DNA of 64,000 nt from positions 1-64,000 of the forward strand of contig PLXO01000031.1 of assembly GCA_003151425.1 (NCBI GenBank), given 5' to 3'. The stretch comes from Acetobacteraceae bacterium. GTDB lineage: Bacteria > Pseudomonadota > Alphaproteobacteria > Acetobacterales > Acetobacteraceae. The notes under the pieces were generated by a model. It was not told where the DNA came from and did no database searches. It was given only the letters and a program-made list of their open reading frames with translations. Shown here one piece after another: positions 16,771 to 25,858 of the stretch (its first letter is position 1; each line of letters opens with the position of its first letter). The position numbers were made by a program, and so were the translations under genes.

Positions 16771-17636
16771 CGCAGCCCTCGCGGCTGTCACTGGCGGACG
16801 GACAGCTCGTCGTTACGCGCGACGACGGGGACGTGCGCCTGCCGATCGAGGATGTGGCCTGGCTGATGATCGATACGCCGCAGGTGACGCTGTCCACCGC
16901 GCTGATCTCGGCCTGCATGGATGCCGGGATGGTGCTGATCACCACGGATCGGACCCACACGCCAAGCGGAATGATGCTGCCGTTCCACCGGCACCATCGC
17001 CAGGCCGAAATCGCCGCATTGCAGATCGCGATTTCCGCACCGCTGAAAAAGCGCCTGTGGCAGACGATCATTCAGATGAAGATCGCCAACCAGGCAGCGG
17101 TGCTAACCGGCTGCGGACAGAGTGCCTCGGCCTTGCTGGCGATGGCGCGGCTGGTCGGCTCCGGCGATCCCGACAACACCGAGGCGCGCGCGGCCCGCGC
17201 CTATTGGCCAAGGCTGTTCGTTGATTTCATCCGCGAGGATGGCAGCGACAAGCGCAATGCATTGCTCAATTATGGCTATGCCGTTGTGCGCTCAGCGGTG
17301 GCGCGCGCGCTGGTGGCCGCCGGCCTGCTGCCGGCCTTCGGCGTCAACCACGCCAGCATCACCAATGCGTTCAACCTGGCGGATGACCTCGTGGAACCGT
17401 TTCGGCCGTTCGTCGATCGGCTGGTATGGCGCCTGACCGACACGGGCCGCACGCGAACCGGCGAAACGACTGTGGAGGAGCGGCGTTCGCTGGCCTCCCT
17501 GCCCACGGAAGAAGCCCTGTTTGCCGACGACACGGTGACTCTGCTGGTCGCTACCGAACGCACGGCGGAAAGTTTGGTGCGGGCGATGGAAGGCAACAGC
17601 GCCGCGCTGCTGTTGCTGCCGCGGCTCGACGGCTGA
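16746..17636 (+). CDS. cas1: Cas1 integrase, type II-C
   Basis: Metal-dependent integrase that inserts new spacers with Cas2. 296 residues, type II form. The catalytic triad is visible as E146 (NTEARAARAYW), H202 (GVNHASITNAFN) and E217 (LADDLVEPFRP). The N-terminal beta domain begins WRGVHITQPSRLSL. The start lies inside the end of cas9 and the stop overlaps cas2 (TGATG), so cas9-cas1-cas2 is one tightly coupled operon. No cas4 or csn2 is present, which defines subtype II-C. Confidence 0.97.
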   Translation: MAWRGVHITQPSRLSLADGQLVVTRDDGDVRLPIEDVAWLMIDTPQVTLSTALISACMDAGMVLITTDRTHTPSGMMLPFHRHHRQAEIAALQIAISAPLKKRLWQTIIQMKIANQAAVLTGCGQSASALLAMARLVGSGDPDNTEARAARAYWPRLFVDFIREDGSDKRNALLNYGYAVVRSAVARALVAAGLLPAFGVNHASITNAFNLADDLVEPFRPFVDRLVWRLTDTGRTRTGETTVEERRSLASLPTEEALFADDTVTLLVATERTAESLVRAMEGNSAALLLLPRLDG

Positions 17637-17965
17637 TGCCGGCGACCGAGATCCGGTTCGTGTGGTTGTTTGTGTTCTTCGACCTGCCGGTGGGCACCAA
17701 GCCGGAGCGGCGGGACGCCACGCGGTTTCGTAACTTCCTCAAAGACGATGGCTTCATGATGTTGCAGTATTCAGTTTACGCGCGCGTCTGCCGGGGCGAG
17801 GATGGTTCGATGAAACACGTTGCACGCGTGACGCGGAACCTGCCCGGCAAGGGCAGCGTCCGCGCGCTTCAAGTCACCGACCGGCAGTACGGCCGGATGC
17901 GGTTGCTACTCGGCGAGGCGACAAAAACCGAGTCGGTCGGCTCCCGACAGATGGTGTTGCTGTGA
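17636..17965 (+). CDS. cas2: Cas2, type II-C
   Basis: A 109-residue ferredoxin-fold protein that bridges Cas1 dimers in the integration complex. The strand FVWLFVFFDLPVGT has the conserved Asp (D16), then RFRNFLKDDGFMMLQYSVYARVC, typical of type II Cas2. The start is the ATG overlapping the cas1 stop; the longer track frame is not used. The stop codon is embedded in a 16-bp perfect inverted repeat that separates the operon from the array. Confidence 0.95.
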   Translation: MPATEIRFVWLFVFFDLPVGTKPERRDATRFRNFLKDDGFMMLQYSVYARVCRGEDGSMKHVARVTRNLPGKGSVRALQVTDRQYGRMRLLLGEATKTESVGSRQMVLL

Positions 17966-18001
17966 ATTCCGACTCGGCAAGAAGCCGGAATTCACAGCAA
18001 C
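17956..18001. terminator. 16-bp perfect inverted repeat over the cas2 stop codon
   Basis: Arms GTTGCTGTGAATTCCG and CGGAATTCACAGCAAC are exact complements with a 14-nt loop. The cas2 TGA lies in the left arm. The hairpin is strong, but no T-run follows on either strand, so a terminator (for the cas operon or for the oncoming array transcript) is only one reading. The first repeat begins 22 bp later. Confidence 0.6.
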
Positions 18002-18023
18002 TCCATACGTCTATCGGCAAGGG

Positions 18024-18786
18024 AACCTACCACGGGGAAATCGGTAGGGAAGCCACGGCTAGATGGTGGGAACATAGAAGGGATTGCCAAACCTACCACG
18101 GGGAAATCGGTAGGGAAGCCACGGCCTGACAATCCAGCCGGCTAACGCTCATAACAACCTACCACGGGGAAATCGGTAGGGAAGCCACGGCCCGCTGAGC
18201 CGAACACCCTTGTTGGTGGACAACCTACCACGGGGAAATCGGTAGGGAAGCCACGGCAAGATGATTTCGTCATTCGCACCGCCGGGGAACCTACCACGGG
18301 GAAATCGGTAGGGAAGCCACGGCCAAAGACAGGTGTCATGCCGTCTGACTTGAAACCTACCACGGGGAAATCGGTAGGGAAGCCACGGCGTTGCTACAGG
18401 GATGGGGCGTTGTGCTTCGAACCTACCACGGGGAAATCGGTAGGGAAGCCACGGCGTTTCGTAGGTTGAAAACTCTGTGTGTGTGAACCTACCACGGGGA
18501 AATCGGTAGGGAAGCCACGGCTGGCGCGACGATCACCCGGACATTGGCCGTAACCTACCACGGGGAAATCGGTAGGGAAGCCACGGCCCTAAGCCTGCAA
18601 GGGTAATATACCCCAGAAAACCTACCACGGGGAAATCGGTAGGGAAGCCACGGCGTATAGCATTGACGGGCACGGACGCAAGGGAACCTACCACGGGGAA
18701 ATCGGTAGGGAAGCCACGGCCCCCAGAACGGCGGCAAGTACAAGCGCCATAACCTACCACGGGGAAATCGGTAGGGAAGCCACGGC
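18024..18786 (-). CRISPR. type II-C CRISPR array: 12 identical 36-nt repeats, 11 spacers
   Basis: Repeats start at 18024, 18090, 18156, 18222, 18288, 18354, 18420, 18486, 18552, 18619, 18685 and 18751; plus-strand form begins AACCTACCACGGGGAAATCG. I found no sequence difference among the 12. Spacers are 30 nt except the ninth (31). The minus-strand reading (GCCGTGGCTTCCCTACC...) lines up with the Neisseria II-C repeat and is complementary to the tracrRNA, so crRNAs are predicted on the minus strand, transcribed towards cas2. The minus-strand repeat end carries TGGTAGGTT, an extended -10-like sequence where the Neisseria repeat has its internal promoter. Confidence 0.97.
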
Positions 18787-18790
18787 CGAT

Positions 18791-18865
18791 CCGGTCTTCG
18801 CGGCGAGGGGCGCCACGCGCGCCGGAAATCGTGTCACCGTGCCCGCCCCTCGCCGCGAAGACCGG
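18791..18865. repeat. 22-bp perfect inverted repeat at the leader-side end of the array
   Basis: Arms at 18791-18812 and 18844-18865 are exact complements (left arm begins CCGGTCTTCGCGGCG), with a 31-nt loop, starting 4 bp after the last repeat. A smaller GGGGG/CCCCC hairpin follows near 18868-18885. On the predicted crRNA strand this lies just upstream of the first repeat, where a leader would be. Between this and 18971 I see no gene. Confidence 0.85.
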
Positions 18866-18971
18866 AAGGGGGCCACGACCCCCAAAGGCTCATGAAGCCC
18901 GCGGAAAAGAAAATTAGTACGAAACAACCGCACCACGGCAAGGATGGCGGAAGGCGCTGCGCTTTTCGGCC

Positions 18972-19982
18972 CTACGACGCCATCGCCTGCTCAAACACCC
19001 CAGTATACCCGAACAGCCCAACCGCCCCGCCCGTGTGCAAAAACACCACCCGCTCGCCCTTGCCGATCGCGCCCTTGCGGATCAGGTCGATCATCCCCGC
19101 CATTGCCTTGCCGGAATAGACCGGGTCCAGCAGCACACCCTCAAGCCGTGCCAGCATCAGCACCGCCTCGATCATCCCCGGCGTCGGCTGGCCATACCCC
19201 GGCCCGACATAATCGCAATTCGCCTCCACCGCCCCGCGCGGCACCCCGCCACGCACGCCAACCAACTCCGCGGTCGCCTCGGCCAGCCGGTGCACGTTCG
19301 CCTCCTGCCGGTCCTTCGGCAGCCTTACGCCAATCCCCAGCACCGGCACCCCGGCGTTGCAGCCGGCCAGTCCCACCACCAGCCCCGCCTGCGTCCCGGC
19401 ACTCCCCGTCGCCGTCACCACACGGTCGATCCGCAGCCCCATCTCGTCGGCCTGCTGCATCAGCTCCTGCGCGCAACCGACATAGCCCAGCGCGCCCACC
19501 GGGTTCGATCCACCGCCCGGGATCACGTACGGCTTCGCGCCCGTCTCGCGCAACGCGGCGCCCTTCGCCTCGGCCTCGGCGTTCATGTCGAGGCCAGCCG
19601 CCCGGTACTCGATCGCGCAGTCGAACAGCCGGTCCAGCAGCACGTTGCCGCTGTTCAGGTAGTCGCGGTCGTTGGTCTCGATCCGGTGCTCCAGCAGCGC
19701 GGTGCACTTCATGCCGAAGCGCCGCGCCACCGCCGCCGTCTGGCGCACATGGTTGGACTGCACCGCACCCTGAGTCACCAGGTGGTCCGCCCCCTCGGCC
19801 CGCGCCGCGCCAACCAGGTACTCCAGTTTTCGAATTTTGTTGCCGCCGGTCGCCACCACCGTGCAGTCGTCCCGCTTGATCCAGATCTCCGGCCCGCCCA
19901 GCTCGCGTGTCAGGTTGTCCAGCCGCTCCAGCGGCGTCGGGGTCGGAAACATGCGAACGCGAGGGAACCGGGCGAGGTGCAT
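18972..19982 (-). CDS. dcyD: D-cysteine desulfhydrase / ACC-deaminase family PLP enzyme
   Basis: A 336-residue fold-type II PLP enzyme converting D-cysteine to pyruvate, sulfide and ammonia; close relatives deaminate 1-aminocyclopropane-1-carboxylate. I start at the ATG 9 nt after AGGAG. The PLP lysine is in [13 protein letters not shown] (K49), followed by [15 protein letters not shown], the [14 protein letters not shown] phosphate-binding loop and a C-terminal FLHTGGA. ACC deaminase and desulfhydrase are hard to separate by eye. It lies just beyond the CRISPR array, transcribed towards it. Confidence 0.88.
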   Translation of the reverse strand: MHLARFPRVRMFPTPTPLERLDNLTRELGGPEIWIKRDDCTVVATGGNKIRKLEYLVGAARAEGADHLVTQGAVQSNHVRQTAAVARRFGMKCTALLEHRIETNDRDYLNSGNVLLDRLFDCAIEYRAAGLDMNAEAEAKGAALRETGAKPYVIPGGGSNPVGALGYVGCAQELMQQADEMGLRIDRVVTATGSAGTQAGLVVGLAGCNAGVPVLGIGVRLPKDRQEANVHRLAEATAELVGVRGGVPRGAVEANCDYVGPGYGQPTPGMIEAVLMLARLEGVLLDPVYSGKAMAGMIDLIRKGAIGKGERVVFLHTGGAVGLFGYTGVFEQAMAS

Positions 19983-20147
19983 CAGCGTAACTCCTGTCAA
20001 GGTGCCACCCACGGCGAGGCAATACCCGGGGGCGGCTGTAATGTTCCCGATCCTCGGGCGTCCGACAATCAGGGCGCATGCAGGGCAGATGGCAATGGCC
20101 GGCCGCCGCATGTGTTTGTATGCTGACCAACCGGAAGGGACCACCCG

Positions 20148-21089
20148 ATGCTGATCAAGCGACGCCGAGGCTGGGAAATACCGGACCGCGAGGCCACGCC
20201 GGAGGCTCTGGTGCTACGCCGCCGCGACGCCATGGCCGGCGCCGTTGCGGTGTCCGTCGCTATGCCGACGATCATCGCGCCCGCCGCGGCCCGCGCCGAC
20301 TCCGCGCCGGTGCCGCGCAACCCGAAATACACGGTCGATCGGGCGCTGACCGCGGAGAAAAACGCCACCACCTACAACAACTATTACGAATTCAGCGATG
20401 ACAAGGATTTGTGGCAGGACGCTCAGGCGCTGCATCAGCGCCCGTGGTCGATCGAGCTGGCCGGCATGCTGCCCAAGCCGCGCACCATCGGCCTCGACGA
20501 CCTGTTGAAGCAGTTCCAGCTCGAGGAGCGCGTCTACCGCCATCGCTGCGTGGAGGCGTGGGCGATGACGGTGCCCTGGACCGGCTTCCCGCTCAGCCAA
20601 TTGGTAAAACTCGCGGAACCGCTCGGGTCGGCCAAGTATGTTGTGTTCCAGACCATCCAGGACAAGACGATGCCCGGCCTCAGCGCGCCGTACTACCCGT
20701 TCCCGTATACCGAGGGCGTCACCATGGACGAGGCCAACAACGACCTTGCCTTCATGGTGACCGGCCTCTACGGCAAGCCCGTGCCGCCGCAGAACGGTGG
20801 CCCAATTCGCCTCGCACTGCCCTGGAAATACGGCTTCAAATCCGCCAAGGCGATCATCAAGATCACATTCACCGACCAGCGCCCGCACACCTTCTGGGAA
20901 GCCATCCAGCCCAGCGAGTATGGCTTCTGGGCCAACGTCAACCCGGAGGTCTCGCATCCGCGCTGGAGCCAGGCGAGCGAACGCCTGCTCGGCAGCAACG
21001 AACGCGTGCCAACCCGCCTGTATAACGGCTATGCTGAGTTCGTCGGGGGGCTGTACCAGAACCTCAATGGCGAGAAGCTGTTCATGTGA
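20148..21089 (+). CDS. msrP: MsrP (YedY) periplasmic methionine-sulfoxide reductase, molybdopterin subunit
   Basis: Repairs oxidised methionines in periplasmic proteins using Mo-molybdopterin. 313 residues with a Tat-type signal ([17 protein letters not shown]...ARADS). The Mo-ligating cysteine is C134 in [11 protein letters not shown], followed by [11 protein letters not shown], the [12 protein letters not shown]-like stretch and WKYGFKSAK, all characteristic of the family. The usual haem partner MsrQ (six spans) is not adjacent; a two-span protein follows instead, overlapping by 4 nt. Confidence 0.95.
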   Translation: MLIKRRRGWEIPDREATPEALVLRRRDAMAGAVAVSVAMPTIIAPAAARADSAPVPRNPKYTVDRALTAEKNATTYNNYYEFSDDKDLWQDAQALHQRPWSIELAGMLPKPRTIGLDDLLKQFQLEERVYRHRCVEAWAMTVPWTGFPLSQLVKLAEPLGSAKYVVFQTIQDKTMPGLSAPYYPFPYTEGVTMDEANNDLAFMVTGLYGKPVPPQNGGPIRLALPWKYGFKSAKAIIKITFTDQRPHTFWEAIQPSEYGFWANVNPEVSHPRWSQASERLLGSNERVPTRLYNGYAEFVGGLYQNLNGEKLFM

Positions 21090-21397
21090 TTGCGCAACGC
21101 ATCCTCGCAATTCTATCAGCGGCGCTGCTGGTCGGCGCGGTGGCCGTGGCACTGCTCGCACCGCCGGGCATGCCGCTCGGCCAGGCGCTGCTGACGATCG
21201 ACCACACGATGCTGGATGTGCTGCGGTCCGCGGTGGAGCGGGTCTTCGCGCGCTGGATGTGGACCGAGGTCGTTCTACCCGTGCTGGCACGCCCCGCTTG
21301 GCTGCCCCCGGCGGCCCTGGGCCTGATCTGCGGCGGTCTCTGTGTCACGCTGCCGCTCGGCCGGCGTGCCGAGCGGCCTCGCCAGCGTAGATTCTGA
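21086..21397 (+). CDS. small two-span membrane protein downstream of msrP
   Basis: A 103-residue protein with a GTG start overlapping the msrP stop (GTGA). It has an N-terminal span (ILAILSAALLVGAVAVALLA), a soluble middle with DHTMLDVLRSAVERV, and a second span (WLPPAALGLICGGLCVTLPLG). I do not recognise the family. The overlap suggests co-translation with MsrP; a role in anchoring or electron supply is speculative, as it lacks the haem histidines and length of MsrQ. Confidence 0.65.
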   Translation: MIAQRILAILSAALLVGAVAVALLAPPGMPLGQALLTIDHTMLDVLRSAVERVFARWMWTEVVLPVLARPAWLPPAALGLICGGLCVTLPLGRRAERPRQRRF

Positions 21398-21399
21398 CC

Positions 21400-21545
21400 C
21401 GGACACTCGGGTCTGATCCGGCCACGCGGGGTCTGATCTTGGCACGCGTCCGGGCACGCACCAACCGGGCACGCACCAACGTGATGCCGGGGTGACCCGA
21501 TGCCGGTGTGACCGATGCCAGCGTGACTCGCCAACGTGACGCCGG
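21400..21545. repeat. degenerate 12-20 bp tandem repeats upstream of a histidine kinase
   Basis: The stretch is made of drifting copies of CGGGCACGCACCAAC and GATGCCGGTGTGACC-like units. There is no ORF with a ribosome site in it. From 21546 to the kinase ATG at 21633 the only feature seen is AAGGAGG at about 21610. Confidence 0.75.
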
Positions 21546-21632
21546 CGTGACACGATACGCCACGGTGCGTGACGGCACATTACGGGCATCGCAAGCGCCC
21601 GTCCACGCACCAAGGAGGCTGCCACCCCGGAG

Positions 21633-24600
21633 ATGTCTGATCCGTCGCCGCCATCGACGACCAGTGCCGTGGAAATGCCAGGCCACAAGCGCGGACTGGC
21701 ACCGTTGGGAGCCCTGTTGATTGTCGTCGTCGTCGCCATGGCGGCACTGGCAATCATGGGCGCGCGCAAGCACGCGATCACGCAGGCGCAGCAGATCAGC
21801 GGCAATCTTGGCGCGCTGCTGGCGGAGCAGACCTTGCGCACGCTGCAAGGGGTCGATGTCGCGCTGCAAACGACCGCCGAGCAAATCCGCGCCGCCGGCA
21901 TCGCCTCGCCCGACGCGTTCCGTCCAGGGCTGGACAAACCCGTGGTGGGCAACCCCGGGCGGGACAAACCGGCGCTGGGCAGCGAGCGCATGCACGACGC
22001 GCTCGCGGACCAACTGAAGAGCCTGCCGCAGGCCACCGCACTGGCGGTGCTCGACGCGGACGGCAAGACGGTGGTCTCGTCGCTGTCCTGGCCGACGGTG
22101 CCGGCCGACCTGTCGGATCGTGACTTCGTGCGCACCCTGCGCGCCCATCCGGAGACGGCGATTTATATCGGCGCGCCGGAGCGCAGCCCTGCCGGCAGCG
22201 ACGGGTCGATCGTCCTCGCCCGTCGCGTCAGCGGCCCGAACGGCGAGCTTCTGGGCATCGTCGCGGCGTCCTTGCCGGTGCGGTATTTCGAGCAATTCTA
22301 CCAGGCCATCGCGCTGATGGACGGCGCAAAGGTCAGCATCGTCAGGCGCGACGGCACCCGGCTGGTGCTCTTCCCGCATGACGACGAGGTGATCGGCGCG
22401 GCGGTCTCGCCCGGTTCCCCCTGGTACCAGCTCGTCGCCGCGGGAGGCGGTGACTACTTCGCGCAAGACCGCGGTGCGGCAGACTACGTTTCCGTCCGCC
22501 CGCTGCGGGAGTATCCCCTGGTCGTCGATGTCGGCGTGACGCGCGACGCAGCGCTGGCCGGATGGTGGCAAGATGCGATCTCGATCATGCTCGGTGCGCT
22601 CGCGATCGTGCTGGCGATCGTGCTGCTGTTCCTCGTGCTGGCGCGCCAGTTCCAGCGCCTCGCGGCGTCGGAACGCTCGCTCGCCCAGAAGAACGCCGAC
22701 CTCGAGCGCACCCAGCGCCGGCTGCAGATGCAGGCCACCGAACTCCGCCGCACCGCCGACGCGCTCACCCAGAGCGAGCATCTGATTGCCGAGAAATCCG
22801 CCGTGCTCGAGACCACGCTCGAGTCCATGGGCCAGGGCATCATGATGATCACCGCGAACCGGACCGTGGCGGTTTGCAACCAGCGCACCATCGAGATGCT
22901 CGGCCTGCCGCCCGAGATGCGCACGCCCGGCACCCCGTTCGCGCAGGTCCTCGCCTATCAGTGGCGCACCGACGAATTCAAGCACACGCCGGCCGACCTG
23001 CTGGATTTCATCCGTGCCGGCGGCATCCTCGACCAGCCGCATGTCTACGAGCGGCGGCGGCCGGACGGGCGGATGATCGAGGTGCGCAGCACGCCACTGC
23101 CCGACGGCAGCGTCGTGCGCACCTACACCGACATCTCCGAGCGCAAGGCGGCCGAAGACCGCGCCGCGCAGGCGCACGAACTGGCCGAACAGGCCCGCAT
23201 CCACGCGGAGGAGGCGAGCCGGGCAAAGACCGACTTCCTGGCGCGCATGTCGCACGAGATCCGCACGCCGATGAACGGCATCATCGGCATGAACGCCATC
23301 CTGCTCGGCTCCAAGCTGGGCGAGGAGCAGCGCGAATGCGCCGTCGCGGTGCGCGAGAGTGCCGACTCGCTGCTTGGCGTGATCAACGACATCCTCGACA
23401 TCTCCAAGCTCGAGGCCGGCTGTCTCGAGCTGGAGACGATCGATTTCGACATGGTCGATCTGATCGAGGGGGCGGTTGGGCTGCTTGCGCCGCGGGCACG
23501 CGAGAAACGGATCGAGCTTTCTACCTTTATCGATCCGGCCGCGAGGTTCGGCTTCCGCGGCGATCCGACGCGGCTGCGCCAGGTGGTGCTCAACCTGGTC
23601 GGCAATGCGATCAAGTTCACCGACGCCGGCGGGGTGGCCGTCGAGGTGATGTTGCAGTCAGGCGCCGGGCAGTCAGGCGCCGGGAACTCACGCGCAGCGC
23701 AACACGAGTCCGGCGAAGCGAACTGGCGCGTGCGCGTCGAGGTCGCCGACACCGGCCCCGGCGTCCCGCAAAGCGTCAGGGCGCGGCTGTTCGAGCCATT
23801 CGCCCAGGCCGACCGCTCGATCTCGCGCCGCTTCGGCGGCACCGGCCTCGGCCTCGCCATCTGTCGCCAGCTCGTGGAGCTGATGGGCGGCACGATCGGA
23901 ATGACCTCCACGCCCGGCCGCGGCAGCCGCTTCTTCTTCGAGGTCAAGCTGGCCCGCGCCGACGCCCCCGTGCTGATCCGCCGTTCGCTGCCCGAACAGT
24001 TGCGCGGCCTGCGCGTGCTGCTGGTCGACAGCACCGACATCAATCGCCGCGTGCTGCGCCGCGAGCTGGCCGCGCTTGGGATGGAGATCATCACCGCGCA
24101 GGACGGCGGCGCGGCGATCGCCGTGCTGGAGCAGGGCTGGTACGCCGGCGAGCCCTTCGATCTGGCGCTGATCGACCTGGAGATGCCCGGCCGTCCGCGT
24201 GTGGGCCTCGCGGGTAAGGGTCTCGCGGGAGAGGACCTCGCAGGTGCGGCGTTGGTGCGGCGGATCCGCGACATGCCAGGCATGGGCGAGCTGCGACTGG
24301 TGATCGTCGGCTCGGCGGATTGCGATGCGCTGCCGCCGTCGCTGGAGCCGCTGGTCGACGCGGTGCTGACAAAGCCGGTGCGCGAGCAGCCCCTGCGCGA
24401 CACGTTGGGCCGGCTGTTCGGCCTGGCCGCACCCGGCGGCGGTCTTCCGACCGCGCCGGCTCCCGGACAGGACGTGGCGAACCTGTTGCCGATGCGGGTG
24501 CTGGTGGCGGAGGACAACAAGATCAACCAGCGGCTGATGGTGATGCTGCTCGGCGCGGCCGGCCATCAGGTGGAGGTCGTCGGCAATGGCGAGGAAGCCG

Positions 24601-25316
24601 TGGCCGCCGCGCGCCAAGGCGGTTTCGACCTTATCCTGATGGATATCCAGATGCCGGTGCTCGACGGCGTCGGTGCCATCCGGCGCATCCGCGCCATGCC
24701 CGAACCACTGTGCTCGGTCCCCATCCTGGCGCTGACCGCCGATGCGATCGCCGGGGCGGAGGAGCGCTACCTGGCGGTGGGCGTGGATGCCTATCTCGCC
24801 AAACCGATTACCCCCGCGGCGCTACAGGCCGCACTCGCCAGGCTAACCGCGCGGAGGCGCGACCTGCATGAGACCGCTGCCGACGAGACTGCTTCCGACC
24901 TGGCGTCGGTTGCCCGATCACCTGCCCCGGCGGCGCTGCGGCCGCCACCGTCCGAGCCGCGGTTGGATGGACCCCAGCTCGATCCGTCGGTGCTGGCGGA
25001 GCTGCGCCGCATCTTCAATCCGGACCAGTTCGACAGCTTCCTGGCCGACGCGCTCGATGACATTCCACACCGTATCGTGCGACTGAGCGAACGCCTGGCA
25101 GCCGGGGAACTGCCGGTGGCGACGCAGGAGGCGCATGACCTTGTGGCGTTGTTCGGCAACCTGGGCGCACGCCGGGCGAGCGGGCTCGCGCGCGCGGTCG
25201 AGCAGACGTGCCGCGCCGACGATCGAGCCACGGTGCTGGCGCGGCACCACGCGTTCGCCGCCGCCGCCGCCGCCGCCTTGGCCGAGCTGGCGGCGCAGCG
25301 CCAGTTGGTCGGTTAG
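21633..25316 (+). CDS. hybrid sensor histidine kinase (dCache-PAS-HisKA-HATPase-REC-REC-HPt)
   Basis: A 1227-residue membrane sensor. In order: span 1 (about 28-50), periplasmic dCache-like domain, span 2 (about 313-336), coiled coil, PAS domain (about 390-510), HisKA with H541 in [11 protein letters not shown], HATPase with N-box and GTGLGLAI G-box, a degenerate first receiver (VDSTD instead of an acidic pair, with a repeat insertion after LIDLEMPG), a canonical second receiver with D1004, and an HPt with H1168. Phosphate would pass H541-D1004-H1168 to an unlinked regulator. The signal is unknown. Three in-frame repeat expansions interrupt it (near 21915, 23650 and 24205). No response-regulator gene is adjacent. 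Confidence 0.93.
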   Translation: MSDPSPPSTTSAVEMPGHKRGLAPLGALLIVVVVAMAALAIMGARKHAITQAQQISGNLGALLAEQTLRTLQGVDVALQTTAEQIRAAGIASPDAFRPGLDKPVVGNPGRDKPALGSERMHDALADQLKSLPQATALAVLDADGKTVVSSLSWPTVPADLSDRDFVRTLRAHPETAIYIGAPERSPAGSDGSIVLARRVSGPNGELLGIVAASLPVRYFEQFYQAIALMDGAKVSIVRRDGTRLVLFPHDDEVIGAAVSPGSPWYQLVAAGGGDYFAQDRGAADYVSVRPLREYPLVVDVGVTRDAALAGWWQDAISIMLGALAIVLAIVLLFLVLARQFQRLAASERSLAQKNADLERTQRRLQMQATELRRTADALTQSEHLIAEKSAVLETTLESMGQGIMMITANRTVAVCNQRTIEMLGLPPEMRTPGTPFAQVLAYQWRTDEFKHTPADLLDFIRAGGILDQPHVYERRRPDGRMIEVRSTPLPDGSVVRTYTDISERKAAEDRAAQAHELAEQARIHAEEASRAKTDFLARMSHEIRTPMNGIIGMNAILLGSKLGEEQRECAVAVRESADSLLGVINDILDISKLEAGCLELETIDFDMVDLIEGAVGLLAPRAREKRIELSTFIDPAARFGFRGDPTRLRQVVLNLVGNAIKFTDAGGVAVEVMLQSGAGQSGAGNSRAAQHESGEANWRVRVEVADTGPGVPQSVRARLFEPFAQADRSISRRFGGTGLGLAICRQLVELMGGTIGMTSTPGRGSRFFFEVKLARADAPVLIRRSLPEQLRGLRVLLVDSTDINRRVLRRELAALGMEIITAQDGGAAIAVLEQGWYAGEPFDLALIDLEMPGRPRVGLAGKGLAGEDLAGAALVRRIRDMPGMGELRLVIVGSADCDALPPSLEPLVDAVLTKPVREQPLRDTLGRLFGLAAPGGGLPTAPAPGQDVANLLPMRVLVAEDNKINQRLMVMLLGAAGHQVEVVGNGEEAVAAARQGGFDLILMDIQMPVLDGVGAIRRIRAMPEPLCSVPILALTADAIAGAEERYLAVGVDAYLAKPITPAALQAALARLTARRRDLHETAADETASDLASVARSPAPAALRPPPSEPRLDGPQLDPSVLAELRRIFNPDQFDSFLADALDDIPHRIVRLSERLAAGELPVATQEAHDLVALFGNLGARRASGLARAVEQTCRADDRATVLARHHAFAAAAAAALAELAAQRQLVG

Positions 25317-25793
25317 CAGCCTGTCGGACCTAGCCGAAAATTGGGGGAATTTGGAGTTTTATGTCGTCTAGCCGCGATTTCCACGGAGCGGAATTGGCCT
25401 AACAATTGGCGCACACCACAAGCTGCCGGAGCTCGGTGGCCACTCGCTTTGCGGCGCAGAGCCAACCGCACGGCAGTTCGCCATGGCTGCACGGAGCGTG
25501 GCTCCGATGGGATGGCCTTGTGGCTGTTGTACGCAAGCAAGGACTAACGTAGAGATCGCAGAGAAGAAAGCCTTGGGTGCTTCGCGCGGCAGCGTCTCGG
25601 CACTGTCATCGAAGTTGGTACGACGGTCTCCGGTTGTTTACATGTGATACCTCGCGAACCGTCTCGGGGTTGGCTCCGCGGCCGGCGCCAGGGATTGACT
25701 CGCGTGCGACCAATGCGCTCAAGCCGACGGGCATAACCGACTCAAAAGACCTCAAGAACCTTCCGGACGGACGCTTAGGTCCGACAGGCTGCT
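25315..25793. mobile_element. MITE-like element with 18-bp perfect terminal inverted repeats
   Basis: AGCAGCCTGTCGGACCTA at 25315-25332 recurs as its exact complement at 25776-25793, bounding 479 bp with no transposase. The left end overlaps the kinase stop codon (TAG). No clear target duplication is visible. Internal ORFs look random. It may be an internally deleted insertion sequence. It separates the kinase from the AI-2E transporter and is the whole of that intergenic gap apart from 65 bp. Confidence 0.7.
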
Positions 25794-25858
25794 CGGGACT
25801 GTTCGGGACTTGGCCCGACAGGAACGTGCGAGGCACGGGACAGAAGGACCTCCCTGTG

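Noticed and set aside
18142-18760. small minus-strand ORFs inside the CRISPR array (GFPTDFPVVG repeats)
   Set aside because: They are translations of the repeat sequence itself, interrupted by spacers; no start sites or conservation expected.
18024-18786. crRNA transcription on the plus strand, same direction as cas2
   Set aside because: The plus-strand repeat is identical in sense to the tracrRNA antirepeat and could not pair with it; the minus-strand repeat is complementary and resembles known II-C repeats.
21345-23255. 636-residue minus-strand ORF opposite the histidine kinase
   Set aside because: Composition is typical of an antisense frame of GC-rich coding DNA; no ribosome site and no recognisable motif.
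25341-25547. transposase fragment inside the 479-bp inverted-repeat element
   Set aside because: The small ORF has no DDE or other transposase motif and random-looking composition.
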